A stretch of 9,719 bases of DNA from an uncultured Collinsella sp. GTDB taxonomy: Bacteria; Actinomycetota; Coriobacteriia; Coriobacteriales; Coriobacteriaceae. Location of the stretch: positions 1 through 9,719 of the forward strand of contig CABQXG010000028.1 of the NCBI GenBank assembly GCA_902468045.1, in the 5' to 3' direction. Made by a program: the position numbers and the translations under genes. Positions within the stretch are counted from its first letter, which is position 1. The number at the start of each line of letters is the position of its first letter. A model generated the notes under the pieces. That model did not search any database, was not told the origin of the DNA, and saw nothing but the letters and a program-made list of their open reading frames with translations. Below, one piece after another: positions 1 to 6,852 of the stretch.

Positions 1-18
1 CTCCCCTACCCGCCACTC

Positions 19-45
19 GGGGACGGGGTAGAAATGGCAGAAATA
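19..45 (+). repeat. Left inverted repeat of the RAYT cassette
   Basis: This 27-base sequence begins GGGGACGGGGTAGAAATGG. It is the reverse complement of 952-978 except at position 38 (C here, T in the reverse complement of the other copy). It lies 18 bases beyond the transposase stop codon. The adjoining outer bases 7-18 match the outer arm of the right REP at only about 7 of 12 positions, so the palindrome is degenerate on this side. Confidence 0.85.
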
Positions 46-63
46 GCTGTTGATTTTCATCTA

Positions 64-813
64 TTAAAGTGATTTGAGGGCATTTCGAACGACATAGCGT
101 CCAAGCCCCGTAAGACGGCCAATCTGTCGTTCACTAAAGCCAGCCTCATACAGCCTGCGAACAGCTTCGGCACGTTCAAATGGACCGGGAAGCCCCATAA
201 CATCATGGGGATCCATGCCGTCTAGGACTCCCCTAGCCTTGCGCTCCTGCTCAAATACCGTCATCGAACGGCCAGAATTCAATACATAGGTATCCTTGCG
301 GCCCGATTTGCTAAAGGATTCAAAATTTCCCCGTCCGCCGATTAGACTAAATAGGATGCTCCGATCCAGGTGGCCGCCTTCACCAAGGTAGGCTTGATAG
401 CTGCTCCATTGGTAGGCCTCCGGGCGGCAACCAAGCTCAATCGGATTATCGTGAATGTAGCGAATTGCCTGCATAAAATAGTCATTAGACTCAATAGGCT
501 TACTTTTATAGCAATCCTGAAATACGGGGCCGCAGCGTCCGGTCACCCTGTTGAAAAACTGACCATAGAGGGTTCCTATGTAATGGACGACCTCCCACAT
601 ATGGTCCTCGCGATCAGAAAGCAGCATATGCACATGGTTGTCCATGAGGCACCAGGCGCATAACGAAGCCTTGTACTGCGTGCATGCTTCACCCGCTACG
701 GACATGAAAAACCTGCGTTGATAATCCTCTTCGAATAGGTACTGCTTGCCACAGCCTCTCATCATCACATGGTAATAGCCGTAGGGGGACTTTACTCTGG
801 CCTGCCTTGTCAT
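64..813 (-). CDS. REP-associated tyrosine transposase (IS200-like, HUH/Y1)
   Basis: The 249-residue protein has the Y1 transposase fold signature. The N-terminal region reads YYHVMMRGCGKQYLFEEDY (about residues 13-31), the family's 'H-hydrophobic-x-x-RG...F' strand. The HUH metal site is in MDNHVHML (His60 and His62), and the probable catalytic tyrosine is Tyr119 in RYIHDNP, a motif typical of RAYT proteins. The C-terminal part (about 211-246, FERAEAVRRLYEAGFSERQIGRLTGLGRYVV) looks like a helix-turn-helix. Family members nick single-stranded DNA at REP hairpins through a 5'-phosphotyrosine bond. The ATG at 813 is preceded by GAGG with a 7-base spacer, supporting this start. The gene is convergent with nothing: it lies downstream of gpmI on the same strand but beyond a strong terminator, so it must rely on its own weak promoter. 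The reading frame is intact, with all catalytic residues present. The RAYT subclass cannot be settled from sequence reading alone. Confidence 0.88.
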   Translation of the reverse strand: MTRQARVKSPYGYYHVMMRGCGKQYLFEEDYQRRFFMSVAGEACTQYKASLCAWCLMDNHVHMLLSDREDHMWEVVHYIGTLYGQFFNRVTGRCGPVFQDCYKSKPIESNDYFMQAIRYIHDNPIELGCRPEAYQWSSYQAYLGEGGHLDRSILFSLIGGRGNFESFSKSGRKDTYVLNSGRSMTVFEQERKARGVLDGMDPHDVMGLPGPFERAEAVRRLYEAGFSERQIGRLTGLGRYVVRNALKSL

Positions 814-951
814 TGCTGGACCTCACAATCCGCATGCATGTTTGCGTCAAACTCTACCCAGATAGGCATTAATACAAGGTTGGCAACGAAAGAAAACTAG
901 TCAGCGGCAAACCATCACAGGCAAACGGGAAGTCAAGCTTTAGAGGAAAAA

Positions 952-990
952 TATTTCTACCATTTCTACCCCGTCCCCAAATGGCAGAAA
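952..990 (+). repeat. Right inverted repeat and REP-like stem-loop
   Basis: Bases 952-978 are the inverted partner of 19-45 (26 of 27 bases). Within this copy, TTTCTACCATTT (954-965) can pair with AAATGGCAGAAA (979-990) at 11 of 12 positions around a 13-base loop containing CTACCCCGTCCCC. The loop on the minus strand carries GGGGTAG, and so includes a GTAG tetranucleotide like those found beside known REPs. The inner part also holds a tandem 9-base repeat (TTTCTACCA, TTTCTACCC). It lies about 140 bases upstream of the transposase start and touches the gpmI terminator. Confidence 0.8.
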
Positions 991-1022
991 AAGGGGGTTG
1001 TCCGATTGTGGACAACCCCCTT
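988..1022 (-). terminator. Intrinsic terminator of the pgk-tpiA-gpmI operon
   Basis: The stem is a perfect 13-bp inverted repeat, AAGGGGGTTGTCC (991-1003) and GGACAACCCCCTT (1010-1022), with a 6-base loop. In the minus-strand transcript it is followed by five U residues (988-992). It begins 25 bases after the gpmI stop codon. The U-tract overlaps the end of the REP-like stem-loop. Confidence 0.93.
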
Positions 1023-1047
1023 ACTAGAAAACGTTATTTGTTTTCTC

Positions 1048-2601
1048 TTAGGCCTCGGTGGCGAGCACGCGACCCGTCATCTCGGCGGAAGGCTCAATAC
1101 CAGCCATGGTGAGCATGGTCGGAGCGATATCGGAAAGACGACCGTCCTCGATACCGGTGAGCTGTGCCTTCTCATCAACGATGATGAACGGTACACGGTT
1201 GGTGGTGTGAGCCGTAAACGGATGCTTGGAACCGTCAGAAGCAACGTCAAACATGTGATCGGCGTTGCCGTGGTCGGCGGTAATCAGCGCAAAGCCGCCC
1301 TTGGCGAGAATCGCCGGGACAACCTTGGACAGGGCATCGTCAACAGCCTCGACGGCCTTAACGGCGGCGTCGAAGACACCGGTGTGACCAACCATGTCGC
1401 AGTTTGCGAAGTTCACGATGTAGAAATCAGCGCGATCCTCGTTGATGGCAGCGACGAGCTTCTCGGTAACCTCGGGAGCGCTCATCTCAGGCTGCAGATC
1501 GTAGGTAGCGACCTTGGGGGAAGCGACGAGCACGCGCTCCTCGCCCTCCTTGGGCTCCTCGATGCCGCCGTTGAGGAAGAACGTCACGTGGGCGTACTTC
1601 TCGGTCTCGGCGGTGTGCAGCTGCTTCAGGCCATTGGCGGCGATAACGTCGGCCAGGACGTTCTCGGGGAACGTCTTGGGGAAGGCGACCTCGACATCAA
1701 ACGTCGGATCGTACTCGGTCATCGTCACAAAGTGCGAAAGCTTGATCTGCTTGCGCTCAAAGCCGTCGAACTCCTTGTCCGTGAACACGCGGGTCATCTG
1801 ACGGGCGCGGTCGGGACGGAAGTTGAAGAAGATGGCCGCGTCGCCCTCGTGGATGCCCTCGTTGTGGGCAGCGAAGGGCTCGACGAACTCGTCGCCGCGC
1901 GGGTCCTTCTCGTAGTAGGCCTTGATGCCGGCAACGGGGTCGACATCGGCATCGGACGCATTGACCATGACGTCGTAGGCACGCTGGATGCGCTCCCAAC
2001 GGTTGTCGCGGTCCATGGCCCAATAGCGGCCAGAAACGGTGGCGACGCGAGCGTCGCAACCGGTCTCCTCGGAAATCTTAGCCAGGAAGGCGCAGAACTC
2101 GCTCATGTAGCCGGCACCGGACTGCGGGTCAACATCGCGGCCATCCATGAAGGCGTGGACGCGAACGGTCTTGACGCCATGCTGGGCAGCCATCTTGACC
2201 AGGGCCTCGACGTGGTTCATGTGGGAGTGAACGCCGCCAGGGCTCATAAGGCCCATGAGGTGAAGGGTCTTTCCCTCAGCCTTGACATCGTCCATAGCCT
2301 TGACGAAAACCTCGTTCTTGGCGATGGAGCCGTCCTTGATGGCATTGTTGATGCGCGAAAGCTCCTGGAACACGATGCGGCCGGCACCGATGTTGAGGTG
2401 GCCTACCTCGGAGTTGCCCATCTGGCCGTCGGGAAGGCCAACGTCCTCGCCCGAAGCACCGAGCGTGGTGTGGGGGTACTTCTCGTACAGGCCATCGAGG
2501 AAGGGCGTCTTGGCAGCGGCGACGGCGTTCTCGCCATCGGCCGGAGCAAGGCCGCAGCCATCCATGATGATCAGGAGTGCAGGAAGATGACGCTGTGCCA
2601 T
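1048..2601 (-). CDS. gpmI: 2,3-bisphosphoglycerate-independent phosphoglycerate mutase
   Basis: The enzyme interconverts 3-phosphoglycerate and 2-phosphoglycerate in cytosolic glycolysis without a bisphosphoglycerate cofactor, using two metal ions and a phosphoserine. At 517 residues it has the usual family length (about 510-515). Visible landmarks are the metal-binding Asp14 in LLIIMDGCGLAP, the nucleophile Ser64 in MGNSEVGHLNIGAGR, and the C-terminal metal-site motifs TADHGNADHMFD and FTAHTTNRVPFI. The ATG at 2601 begins MAQRHLPALLIIMDG, matching the family N-terminus. It lies 5 bases after the tpiA stop, so translation is probably coupled; the Shine-Dalgarno sequence is weak (AGGA or AGGCGAG-like sequences just upstream). 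It is the last gene of the pgk-tpiA-gpmI operon and is followed by a strong terminator. Confidence 0.97.
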   Translation of the reverse strand: MAQRHLPALLIIMDGCGLAPADGENAVAAAKTPFLDGLYEKYPHTTLGASGEDVGLPDGQMGNSEVGHLNIGAGRIVFQELSRINNAIKDGSIAKNEVFVKAMDDVKAEGKTLHLMGLMSPGGVHSHMNHVEALVKMAAQHGVKTVRVHAFMDGRDVDPQSGAGYMSEFCAFLAKISEETGCDARVATVSGRYWAMDRDNRWERIQRAYDVMVNASDADVDPVAGIKAYYEKDPRGDEFVEPFAAHNEGIHEGDAAIFFNFRPDRARQMTRVFTDKEFDGFERKQIKLSHFVTMTEYDPTFDVEVAFPKTFPENVLADVIAANGLKQLHTAETEKYAHVTFFLNGGIEEPKEGEERVLVASPKVATYDLQPEMSAPEVTEKLVAAINEDRADFYIVNFANCDMVGHTGVFDAAVKAVEAVDDALSKVVPAILAKGGFALITADHGNADHMFDVASDGSKHPFTAHTTNRVPFIIVDEKAQLTGIEDGRLSDIAPTMLTMAGIEPSAEMTGRVLATEA

Positions 2602-2606
2602 ATGTC

Positions 2607-3374
2607 CTACTCGCCTGCCTTGACGACCATAGAGGCGAAGTCGGCAGCCTTGAGCGAAGCGCCGCCCACGAGGGCGCCGTCAACGTCGGGCTTGGCGACG
2701 AGCTCGGCAATGTTGCCGGGCTTAGCGGAACCACCGTACAGGACACGGATGCCGTTGGCGAGCTCCTCGCCAAACATCTCCTTGAGGGTCTCACGGATAG
2801 CGCCGCAGACCTCCTGAGCGTCCTCGGCGGTAGCGGTCTTGCCGGTGCCGATGGCCCAGATGGGCTCGTAGGCGACGACGACCTGCTTGGGGCAGGTGAT
2901 CTCAAGACCAGCAAGGCCAGCCTTGACCTGGTTCACGACGTGCTCGACATAGGTGCCGGCCTCGCGGACCTCGAGGGACTCGCCGCAGCAGAAGACGGGA
3001 ACAAGACCGGCGGCAACGAGAGCCTTGGCCTTCTTGTTCTGGTCCTCGTCGGTCTCGTGGAAGTAGTCACGACGCTCGGAGTGACCGATGATGCAGTAGG
3101 TGCAGCCAGCGGACTTGAGCATGTCGCAAGAGGACTCACCGGTGAAGGCACCCTTGGCCTCCCAGTACACGTTCTGTGCACCGAGGGCGATGGGGGCAGC
3201 CTGAATGCGGTCATGGACCGTAGTGATGTCGATGGTCGGAGGGCAGACGAGCACCTCGACGCCAGCCGGAACCTCGGGCAGAGCCTGGGCCAGCTCGTCG
3301 GCGAGCTTGGCAGCCTCGGCGACGTCGTTGTTCATCTTCCAGTTACCAGCGATAAGAAGGGTGCGGTTAGGCAT
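2607..3374 (-). CDS. tpiA: Triosephosphate isomerase
   Basis: This 255-residue TIM barrel interconverts dihydroxyacetone phosphate and glyceraldehyde-3-phosphate in the cytosol. The catalytic set is complete: Asn11-Trp12-Lys13 (AGNWKMN), His98 (CIIGHSERR) and Glu170 (VVVAYEPIWAIGTGKTA, including the flexible loop 6). The phosphate-binding YGGSAKPGN and GALVGGASL motifs follow. The reading frame is open further upstream to 3434, but the family N-terminus (MPNRTLLIAGNWKMN) begins at 3374, where a GGAGG Shine-Dalgarno sequence lies 9 bases ahead. This start overlaps the end of pgk by 8 bases, a sign of translational coupling. Confidence 0.97.
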   Translation of the reverse strand: MPNRTLLIAGNWKMNNDVAEAAKLADELAQALPEVPAGVEVLVCPPTIDITTVHDRIQAAPIALGAQNVYWEAKGAFTGESSCDMLKSAGCTYCIIGHSERRDYFHETDEDQNKKAKALVAAGLVPVFCCGESLEVREAGTYVEHVVNQVKAGLAGLEITCPKQVVVAYEPIWAIGTGKTATAEDAQEVCGAIRETLKEMFGEELANGIRVLYGGSAKPGNIAELVAKPDVDGALVGGASLKAADFASMVVKAGE

Positions 3375-4557
3375 CGAGAAGCGCCTCCACTCCGGGCAGG
3401 GCCTTACCCTCGACGAGCTCCATGGAAGCGCCACCGCCGGTGGAGATCCAGCTCATCTTGTCGGCCAGGTTGAACTTGTTGACAGCTGCGACAGAGTCGC
3501 CACCACCGATGATCGAGGTGCAGTCGGCCTCGGCGACAGCCTCGGCGATAGCCTGGGTGCCATGAGCGAAGTTGTCGAACTCGAAGACGCCCATGGGGCC
3601 ATTCCAGAACACGGTCTTGGCGCCCTTGACGGCCTCGGCGTAGAGCTCCTCGGTCTTGGGGCCGATGTCCATGCCCTCACGATCGTCGGGGATAGCGTCG
3701 GAAGCGACAACCTCGGGGACAGCATCCTCGCCAAAGTGATCGGCAACGCGGTTGTCGATGGGGAGCAGGATCTTGACGCCCTTCTCCTCGGCCTTCTTGA
3801 GCATCTCGCCGGCGCGCTCGACCCAGTCCTCTTCCTTGAGGGACTGACCGACGGACAGGCCCTGAGCCAGGAAGAAGGTGTAGGCCATGCCGCCACCGAT
3901 AATCAGGGTGTCAGCGGAGTCGATGAGGTGATCGAGAACGCCGATCTTGGAGGAAACCTTGGAACCGCCGACGATAGCGACGAAGGGGCGCTCGGGCTCG
4001 GCGAAGATGCCGGTCAGCGTGTCGACCTCCTTCTCAAGCAGGAAGCCAGCGACGGCAGGCAGGTAAGCGGCGGGGCCCACGACGGAACCCTGGGCGCGGT
4101 GAGCGGTGCCGAAGGCATCGAGAACGAAGACGTCACCATAGGAAGCGAGCTTCTTGGCGATCTCGGGATCGTTCTTCTTCTCACGCTTATCGAAGCGGAC
4201 GTTCTCGAGAACGAGAACCTTGCCCGGCTCGACGGCAGCGACAGCCTCGGCAGCCTTCTCGCCGTAAGTGTCGGCGACAAAGGCAACGTCGAGACCAGAG
4301 AGCTCGGCGAGCTTCTTGGCGACGGGCTCGAGGGACAGCTCGGGCTGGAAGCCGGTGCCATCGGGACGGCCGAGGTGGCTCATGAGGATGACGCGAGCGT
4401 TGTGCTCAACGAGATAGTTGATGGTGGGCAGGGCAGCCTTGATACGGGTGGTGTCGCCAACGACGCCATCCTTGATAGGCACGTTGAAGTCAACGCGGAC
4501 GAGAACGCGCTTGCCGTCGACATCGATGTCGCGGACGGTCTTCTTGGTAAAGGCCAT
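3367..4557 (-). CDS. pgk: Phosphoglycerate kinase
   Basis: The enzyme transfers the acyl phosphate of 1,3-bisphosphoglycerate to ADP, the first ATP-yielding step of glycolysis. The 396-residue length is normal for bacterial Pgk. The N-terminal substrate domain shows RVDFNVP (residues 21-27) and SHLGRP (60-65). The nucleotide domain ends with GGGDS (351-355) and STGGGAS (372-378), followed by the usual ELVEGKALPGVEAL tail. The frame is open to 4593, but MAFTKKTVRDIDVDGKRVLVR starting at 4557 fits the family and has an AAAGGTAG-like ribosome site upstream. It is the first gene of the pgk-tpiA-gpmI unit. A gapA terminator lies about 60 bases upstream, so it must have its own promoter or receive read-through from gapA. 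Confidence 0.97.
   Translation of the reverse strand: MAFTKKTVRDIDVDGKRVLVRVDFNVPIKDGVVGDTTRIKAALPTINYLVEHNARVILMSHLGRPDGTGFQPELSLEPVAKKLAELSGLDVAFVADTYGEKAAEAVAAVEPGKVLVLENVRFDKREKKNDPEIAKKLASYGDVFVLDAFGTAHRAQGSVVGPAAYLPAVAGFLLEKEVDTLTGIFAEPERPFVAIVGGSKVSSKIGVLDHLIDSADTLIIGGGMAYTFFLAQGLSVGQSLKEEDWVERAGEMLKKAEEKGVKILLPIDNRVADHFGEDAVPEVVASDAIPDDREGMDIGPKTEELYAEAVKGAKTVFWNGPMGVFEFDNFAHGTQAIAEAVAEADCTSIIGGGDSVAAVNKFNLADKMSWISTGGGASMELVEGKALPGVEALLDA
3384..3388 (-). promoter_or_regulatory. Shine-Dalgarno of tpiA inside the pgk 3' end
   Basis: GGAGG on the minus strand, 9 bases before the ATG at 3374. It lies within the last codons of pgk and decides the tpiA start in favour of the short form over the upstream in-frame ATG at 3434. 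Confidence 0.75.
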
Positions 4558-4580
4558 GTTTGCTTCTACCTTTCGTACGT

Positions 4581-4603
4581 GTCTGCCTTCCATTACGGCA
4601 GAC
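4581..4603 (-). promoter_or_regulatory. Hairpin in the pgk leader
   Basis: GTCTGCC (4581-4587) and GGCAGAC (4597-4603) form a perfect 7-bp stem with a 9-base loop. It lies about 24 bases before the pgk start and just ahead of the AAAGGTAG ribosome site. No U-tract follows in the transcript, so it is not an intrinsic terminator. It could be an mRNA-stabilising 5' structure, a processing site or a DNA operator; nothing in the sequence decides which. Confidence 0.45.
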
Positions 4604-4613
4604 GATTTCTTAT

Positions 4614-4660
4614 AAAAAGGACGCGACCCTAGGGTGTAAGCCCTATAAGGCCGCGCCCTT
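4614..4660 (-). terminator. Intrinsic terminator after gapA
   Basis: Bases 4617-4628 and 4649-4660 form a 12-bp stem in the minus-strand RNA, with two G-U pairs and a GC-rich core. The loop contains a further nested 5-bp stem (4630-4634 with 4641-4645). The stem runs into five U residues (4614-4618). It starts about 38 bases after the gapA stop codon. Confidence 0.9.
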
Positions 4661-4697
4661 CTTTAGACGCTCAACGAGCTATTCGCTAAAAGCTAAA

Positions 4698-5723
4698 TTA
4701 AGCAACGAACTTCTCGAAGTACTTGATGGTGCGGACCATCTGAGAGGTGTAGGAGTTCTCGTTGTCGTACCAAGAGGTGACCTGAACGAGGGTCTGGCCG
4801 TTGCCGAGGTCAGAGCACATGGTCTGAGTGGCGTCGAAGATGGAGCCGTGGGTCTCGCCGACGATGTCGCGGGAGACGATCTGGTCCTCGTTGTAGGCGA
4901 AGGTCTCGGGGATGGTCTCGGCGTAGGCCTTCATGGCAGCGTTGACCTCGTCGACGGTGACCTTCTTGTCAACGACGGCGTAGAGGTTGGTCAGCGAGCC
5001 GGTCGGCGTCGGGACGCGCTGGGCGGCACCGATGAGCTTGCCGTTGAGCTCGGGGAGAACCAGGCCGATGGCCTTGGCAGCGCCCGTGGTGTTCGGGACG
5101 ATGTTCTCGGAGCAGGCGCGGGAGCGACGGAAGTTGCCCTTGCGCTGCGGGCCGTCGAGCGGCATCTGGTCGCCGGTGAAGGCGTGGATGGTGGTCATGA
5201 TGCCGGACACGATGGGAGCGAAGTCGTTCAGACCCTTGGCCATCGGGGCGAGGCAGTTGGTGGTGCAGGAAGCAGCGGAGATGATGTTGTCCTCAGCGGT
5301 CAGCGTCTCATGGTTGACGTTGTACACGATGGTGGGCAGATCGCTGCCGGCCGGAGCGGAGATGACGACCTTCTTGGCGCCAGCGTTGATGTGGGCCTGA
5401 GCCTTAGCCTTGCTGGTGTAGAAGCCGGTGCACTCGAGAACGACGTCGACGTCGAGGTCGCCCCAAGGCAGGTTGTTGGCGTCGGCCTCCTTGTAGATCT
5501 TGATCTCCTTGCCGTCAACGGTGATGGAATCCTCGCCAGCAACGACCTCGTGATCGCGAGCGTAGTTGCCCTGCGTGGAGTCGTACTTCAGCAGGTAAGC
5601 GAGCATATCGGGAGAGGTGAGGTCGTTGATAGCGACGATCTCGGAGCCCTCATGACCGAACATCTGACGGAAAGCCAGACGACCGATGCGACCGAAGCCG
5701 TTAATAGCAACCTTTACTGCCAT
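4698..5723 (-). CDS. gapA: Glyceraldehyde-3-phosphate dehydrogenase, type I
   Basis: The enzyme oxidises glyceraldehyde-3-phosphate to 1,3-bisphosphoglycerate with phosphate and NAD. The 341-residue protein opens with the Rossmann motif INGFGRIGR (residues 7-15). Asp34 in AINDLT is consistent with NAD preference. The active-site [13 protein letters not shown] motif gives nucleophile Cys153, with its His partner at 180 ([10 protein letters not shown]). The family blocks [28 protein letters not shown] and WYDNENSY are all present. The open frame extends to 5825, but [14 protein letters not shown] at 5723 is the family start and has AAAGGAG 5 bases ahead. The gene appears transcribed alone, from an AT-rich upstream region to the terminator at 4614-4660. 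That could let it be expressed more highly than pgk-tpiA-gpmI. Confidence 0.97.
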   Translation of the reverse strand: MAVKVAINGFGRIGRLAFRQMFGHEGSEIVAINDLTSPDMLAYLLKYDSTQGNYARDHEVVAGEDSITVDGKEIKIYKEADANNLPWGDLDVDVVLECTGFYTSKAKAQAHINAGAKKVVISAPAGSDLPTIVYNVNHETLTAEDNIISAASCTTNCLAPMAKGLNDFAPIVSGIMTTIHAFTGDQMPLDGPQRKGNFRRSRACSENIVPNTTGAAKAIGLVLPELNGKLIGAAQRVPTPTGSLTNLYAVVDKKVTVDEVNAAMKAYAETIPETFAYNEDQIVSRDIVGETHGSIFDATQTMCSDLGNGQTLVQVTSWYDNENSYTSQMVRTIKYFEKFVA

Positions 5724-5728
5724 TGTGT

Positions 5729-5735
5729 CTCCTTT
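5729..5735 (-). promoter_or_regulatory. Shine-Dalgarno of gapA
   Basis: AAAGGAG on the minus strand, 5 bases before the ATG at 5723. It is the strongest ribosome site in the neighbourhood and fixes the gapA start against the upstream in-frame ATG at 5825. Confidence 0.8.
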
Positions 5736-5795
5736 CGTAAGGCCCCCGCGAGCTACAGCGCCCGCCGTTGAGGCCCACAAACTAACCACTCGCCT

Positions 5796-5825
5796 AATAT
5801 ACCTTTTTTTTGACTTGAATTTCAC
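5796..5825 (-). promoter_or_regulatory. Possible gapA promoter
   Basis: On the minus strand TATATT (5796-5801) resembles a -10 box. GTGAAA (5820-5825) is a 4-of-6 match to a -35 box at an 18-base spacing, and the spacer contains an A8 tract. Transcription would start near 5789, giving a leader of about 65 bases. The -35 box sits inside an imperfect palindrome. The match is moderate and untested. Confidence 0.4.
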
Positions 5826-5871
5826 GAGAATGCTCGAAATTGAAAATCAAATTTACGTTAAAACGTTTTAA
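5818..5871. promoter_or_regulatory. Palindromes upstream of gapA, possible operator region
   Basis: Two inverted repeats lie in the AT-rich whiA-gapA intergenic region. The first (5818-5841) has arms AATTT-CA-CGAG and CTCGAAATT around AATG, with a two-base bulge. The second (5858-5871) is the perfect 14-base palindrome TTAAAACGTTTTAA, which overlaps ACGTTAAAACGT (5855-5866). Their position around the proposed -35 box suits a repressor or activator site. AT-rich palindromes can also arise by chance in such DNA. No clear GC-rich terminator for whiA was found in this gap. Confidence 0.35.
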
Positions 5872-5916
5872 AGAATAAAATAGCAGCTAAATCCGTATAT
5901 AAGTCGATACTTCAAA

Positions 5917-6846
5917 CTACTTGTTTGCTTCAATGAGCTTTTCAAGCCTCAAAACGCGATGGTACAGGGCAGACTTCGACAAGGGAGGGTCAGCCATCTC
6001 GCCCAGATCGCGCAGCGACAGATCGGGATAGCGCTCGCGCAGGTCGCAAAAGACTGCCAAGGCGTCCGGAAGCGTGTCGCGCAAACCCCGCTGTTCGAGC
6101 TCATCGATCAACGCAAGCTGATGCTGGGCGGCACCCGCACTTCTGGTCTGATTGGCCAGTTCGGCATTCACGCGACGGTTTACGTCGTTCTTAACCAATT
6201 TGACCGCGCGCGCCTCCTCAATCTCGGCAACGCTGCGCTTGGCGCCAATCAGCTTTAATAGATGCTCGATTTCCTCGGCGCTCTTAATGTACACGGCATA
6301 TGACCCCCGCCGTGCATTAACACGAGCATGGACCCCAATCTGCTCCAACAGATCGCAAAGCCCCTTGGCATATTGCTCGCCCTGCACAGCAATCTCCAAA
6401 TGAAAATCGCCGCGTGGATCGGCCACGAAGCCGCCCGCGATGAGCGCGCCGCGGATATAGGCAAGTCTACAGCAAGGACGGGCAACGATATGTCGGGGTA
6501 CGCCGGCGACAAGTCCTCCCCTACGTTCGAGGATACCCAGCAGAACCAAGGCCTTATCCAGGTCTGGCTGATCAGGCAAGGTGATGAGGTAGTTTCGAAC
6601 CTTATGCAATACAGATTTACGGACGGTGTACTCCGTTTTGAGCTTAAGGATACGATGCGTCAGCGTGATCATCGTGCGCGCGACGGCTCCCGTCTCAGTC
6701 GCAACCGTCAAACGATACCGCCCAGAGCCGGTAAGCGAGAGCGTACCGCTCACGCGCGTGAGGGCGGCAAGCGTCGACAAGTCGCAGTATTCACATTCGG
6801 GTTCGCAGCGCGCAAGCTCGTCGCGCACCTCAGCGGTAAACGACAT
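5917..6846 (-). CDS. whiA: WhiA, DNA-binding developmental/cell-division regulator
   Basis: The 309-residue protein matches WhiA throughout. It has an N-terminal region beginning MSFTAEVRDELAR, then a degenerate LAGLIDADG homing-endonuclease-like domain (about 125-205, with CCRLAYIRGALIAGGFV). The conserved linker NDVNRRVNAELANQ follows (220-233), then a C-terminal helix-turn-helix (about 276-305, LSLRDLGEMADPPLSKSALYHRVLRL). WhiA proteins bind DNA but lack nuclease activity. In Streptomyces WhiA activates sporulation-septation genes with WhiB; in Bacillus it affects cell division and chromosome segregation. Its targets in a non-sporulating coriobacterium are unknown. The start at 6846 lies 6 bases after the rapZ stop, with only a weak ribosome site, so the two are probably cotranscribed and coupled. 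Confidence 0.95.
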   Translation of the reverse strand: MSFTAEVRDELARCEPECEYCDLSTLAALTRVSGTLSLTGSGRYRLTVATETGAVARTMITLTHRILKLKTEYTVRKSVLHKVRNYLITLPDQPDLDKALVLLGILERRGGLVAGVPRHIVARPCCRLAYIRGALIAGGFVADPRGDFHLEIAVQGEQYAKGLCDLLEQIGVHARVNARRGSYAVYIKSAEEIEHLLKLIGAKRSVAEIEEARAVKLVKNDVNRRVNAELANQTRSAGAAQHQLALIDELEQRGLRDTLPDALAVFCDLRERYPDLSLRDLGEMADPPLSKSALYHRVLRLEKLIEANK

Positions 6847-6852
6847 GCAGGC

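Larger units (their letters stand above)
7..990 (-). mobile_element. RAYT/REP cassette (transposase flanked by inverted REP-like repeats)
   Basis: A single HUH/Y1 transposase gene is bracketed by two inverted copies of a 27-base repeat (19-45 and 952-978) that differ at one base. The outer sequence continues as a REP-like palindrome, well formed on the right (954-990) and degenerate on the left (7-18). This is the layout known for REP-associated tyrosine transposases, where a domesticated IS200/IS605-type enzyme sits between inverted REP elements. The cassette lies directly downstream of the gpmI terminator and runs to, or just past, the left edge of the window, so the outer left boundary is uncertain. 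Its base composition is visibly less GC-rich than the glycolytic genes next to it. Whether it still moves is unknown. Calling it a RAYT cassette rather than an ordinary insertion sequence is an inference from the protein style and the REP-like ends. Confidence 0.72.

Noticed and set aside
814..951. Promoter for the transposase
   Set aside because: A TATTAA-like -10 is visible on the minus strand but its -35 (GTTTTC) is poor, and the TTGACT further upstream has no -10 at proper spacing. Nothing could be assigned with confidence.
1006..2817. Very long plus-strand open frame (603 codons) opposite gpmI and tpiA
   Set aside because: It is the antisense shadow of two clearly identified enzymes. 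The product is low-complexity, rich in Gly/Leu/Val/Asp, and has no family motif; GC-rich codon bias removes stops on the opposite strand.
2276..2914. Minus-strand alternative frame of 212 codons overlapping tpiA and gpmI
   Set aside because: Out of frame with both genes and rich in Arg/Ser/Pro, as expected for a shifted frame of GC-rich coding DNA.
3205..4632. Plus-strand open frame of 475 codons opposite pgk
   Set aside because: Antisense shadow of pgk with the same low-complexity composition; its end also runs through the gapA terminator.
4608..4636. Possible pgk promoter using TATAAG just after the gapA terminator
   Set aside because: The -10-like TATAAG (4608-4613) has no acceptable -35 at 16-19 bases; the nearest candidate, CTTACA, needs a 20-base spacer and sits in the terminator loop.
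4560..5771. Plus-strand open frame of 403 codons opposite gapA
   Set aside because: Antisense shadow of gapA with no recognisable domain or convincing start context.
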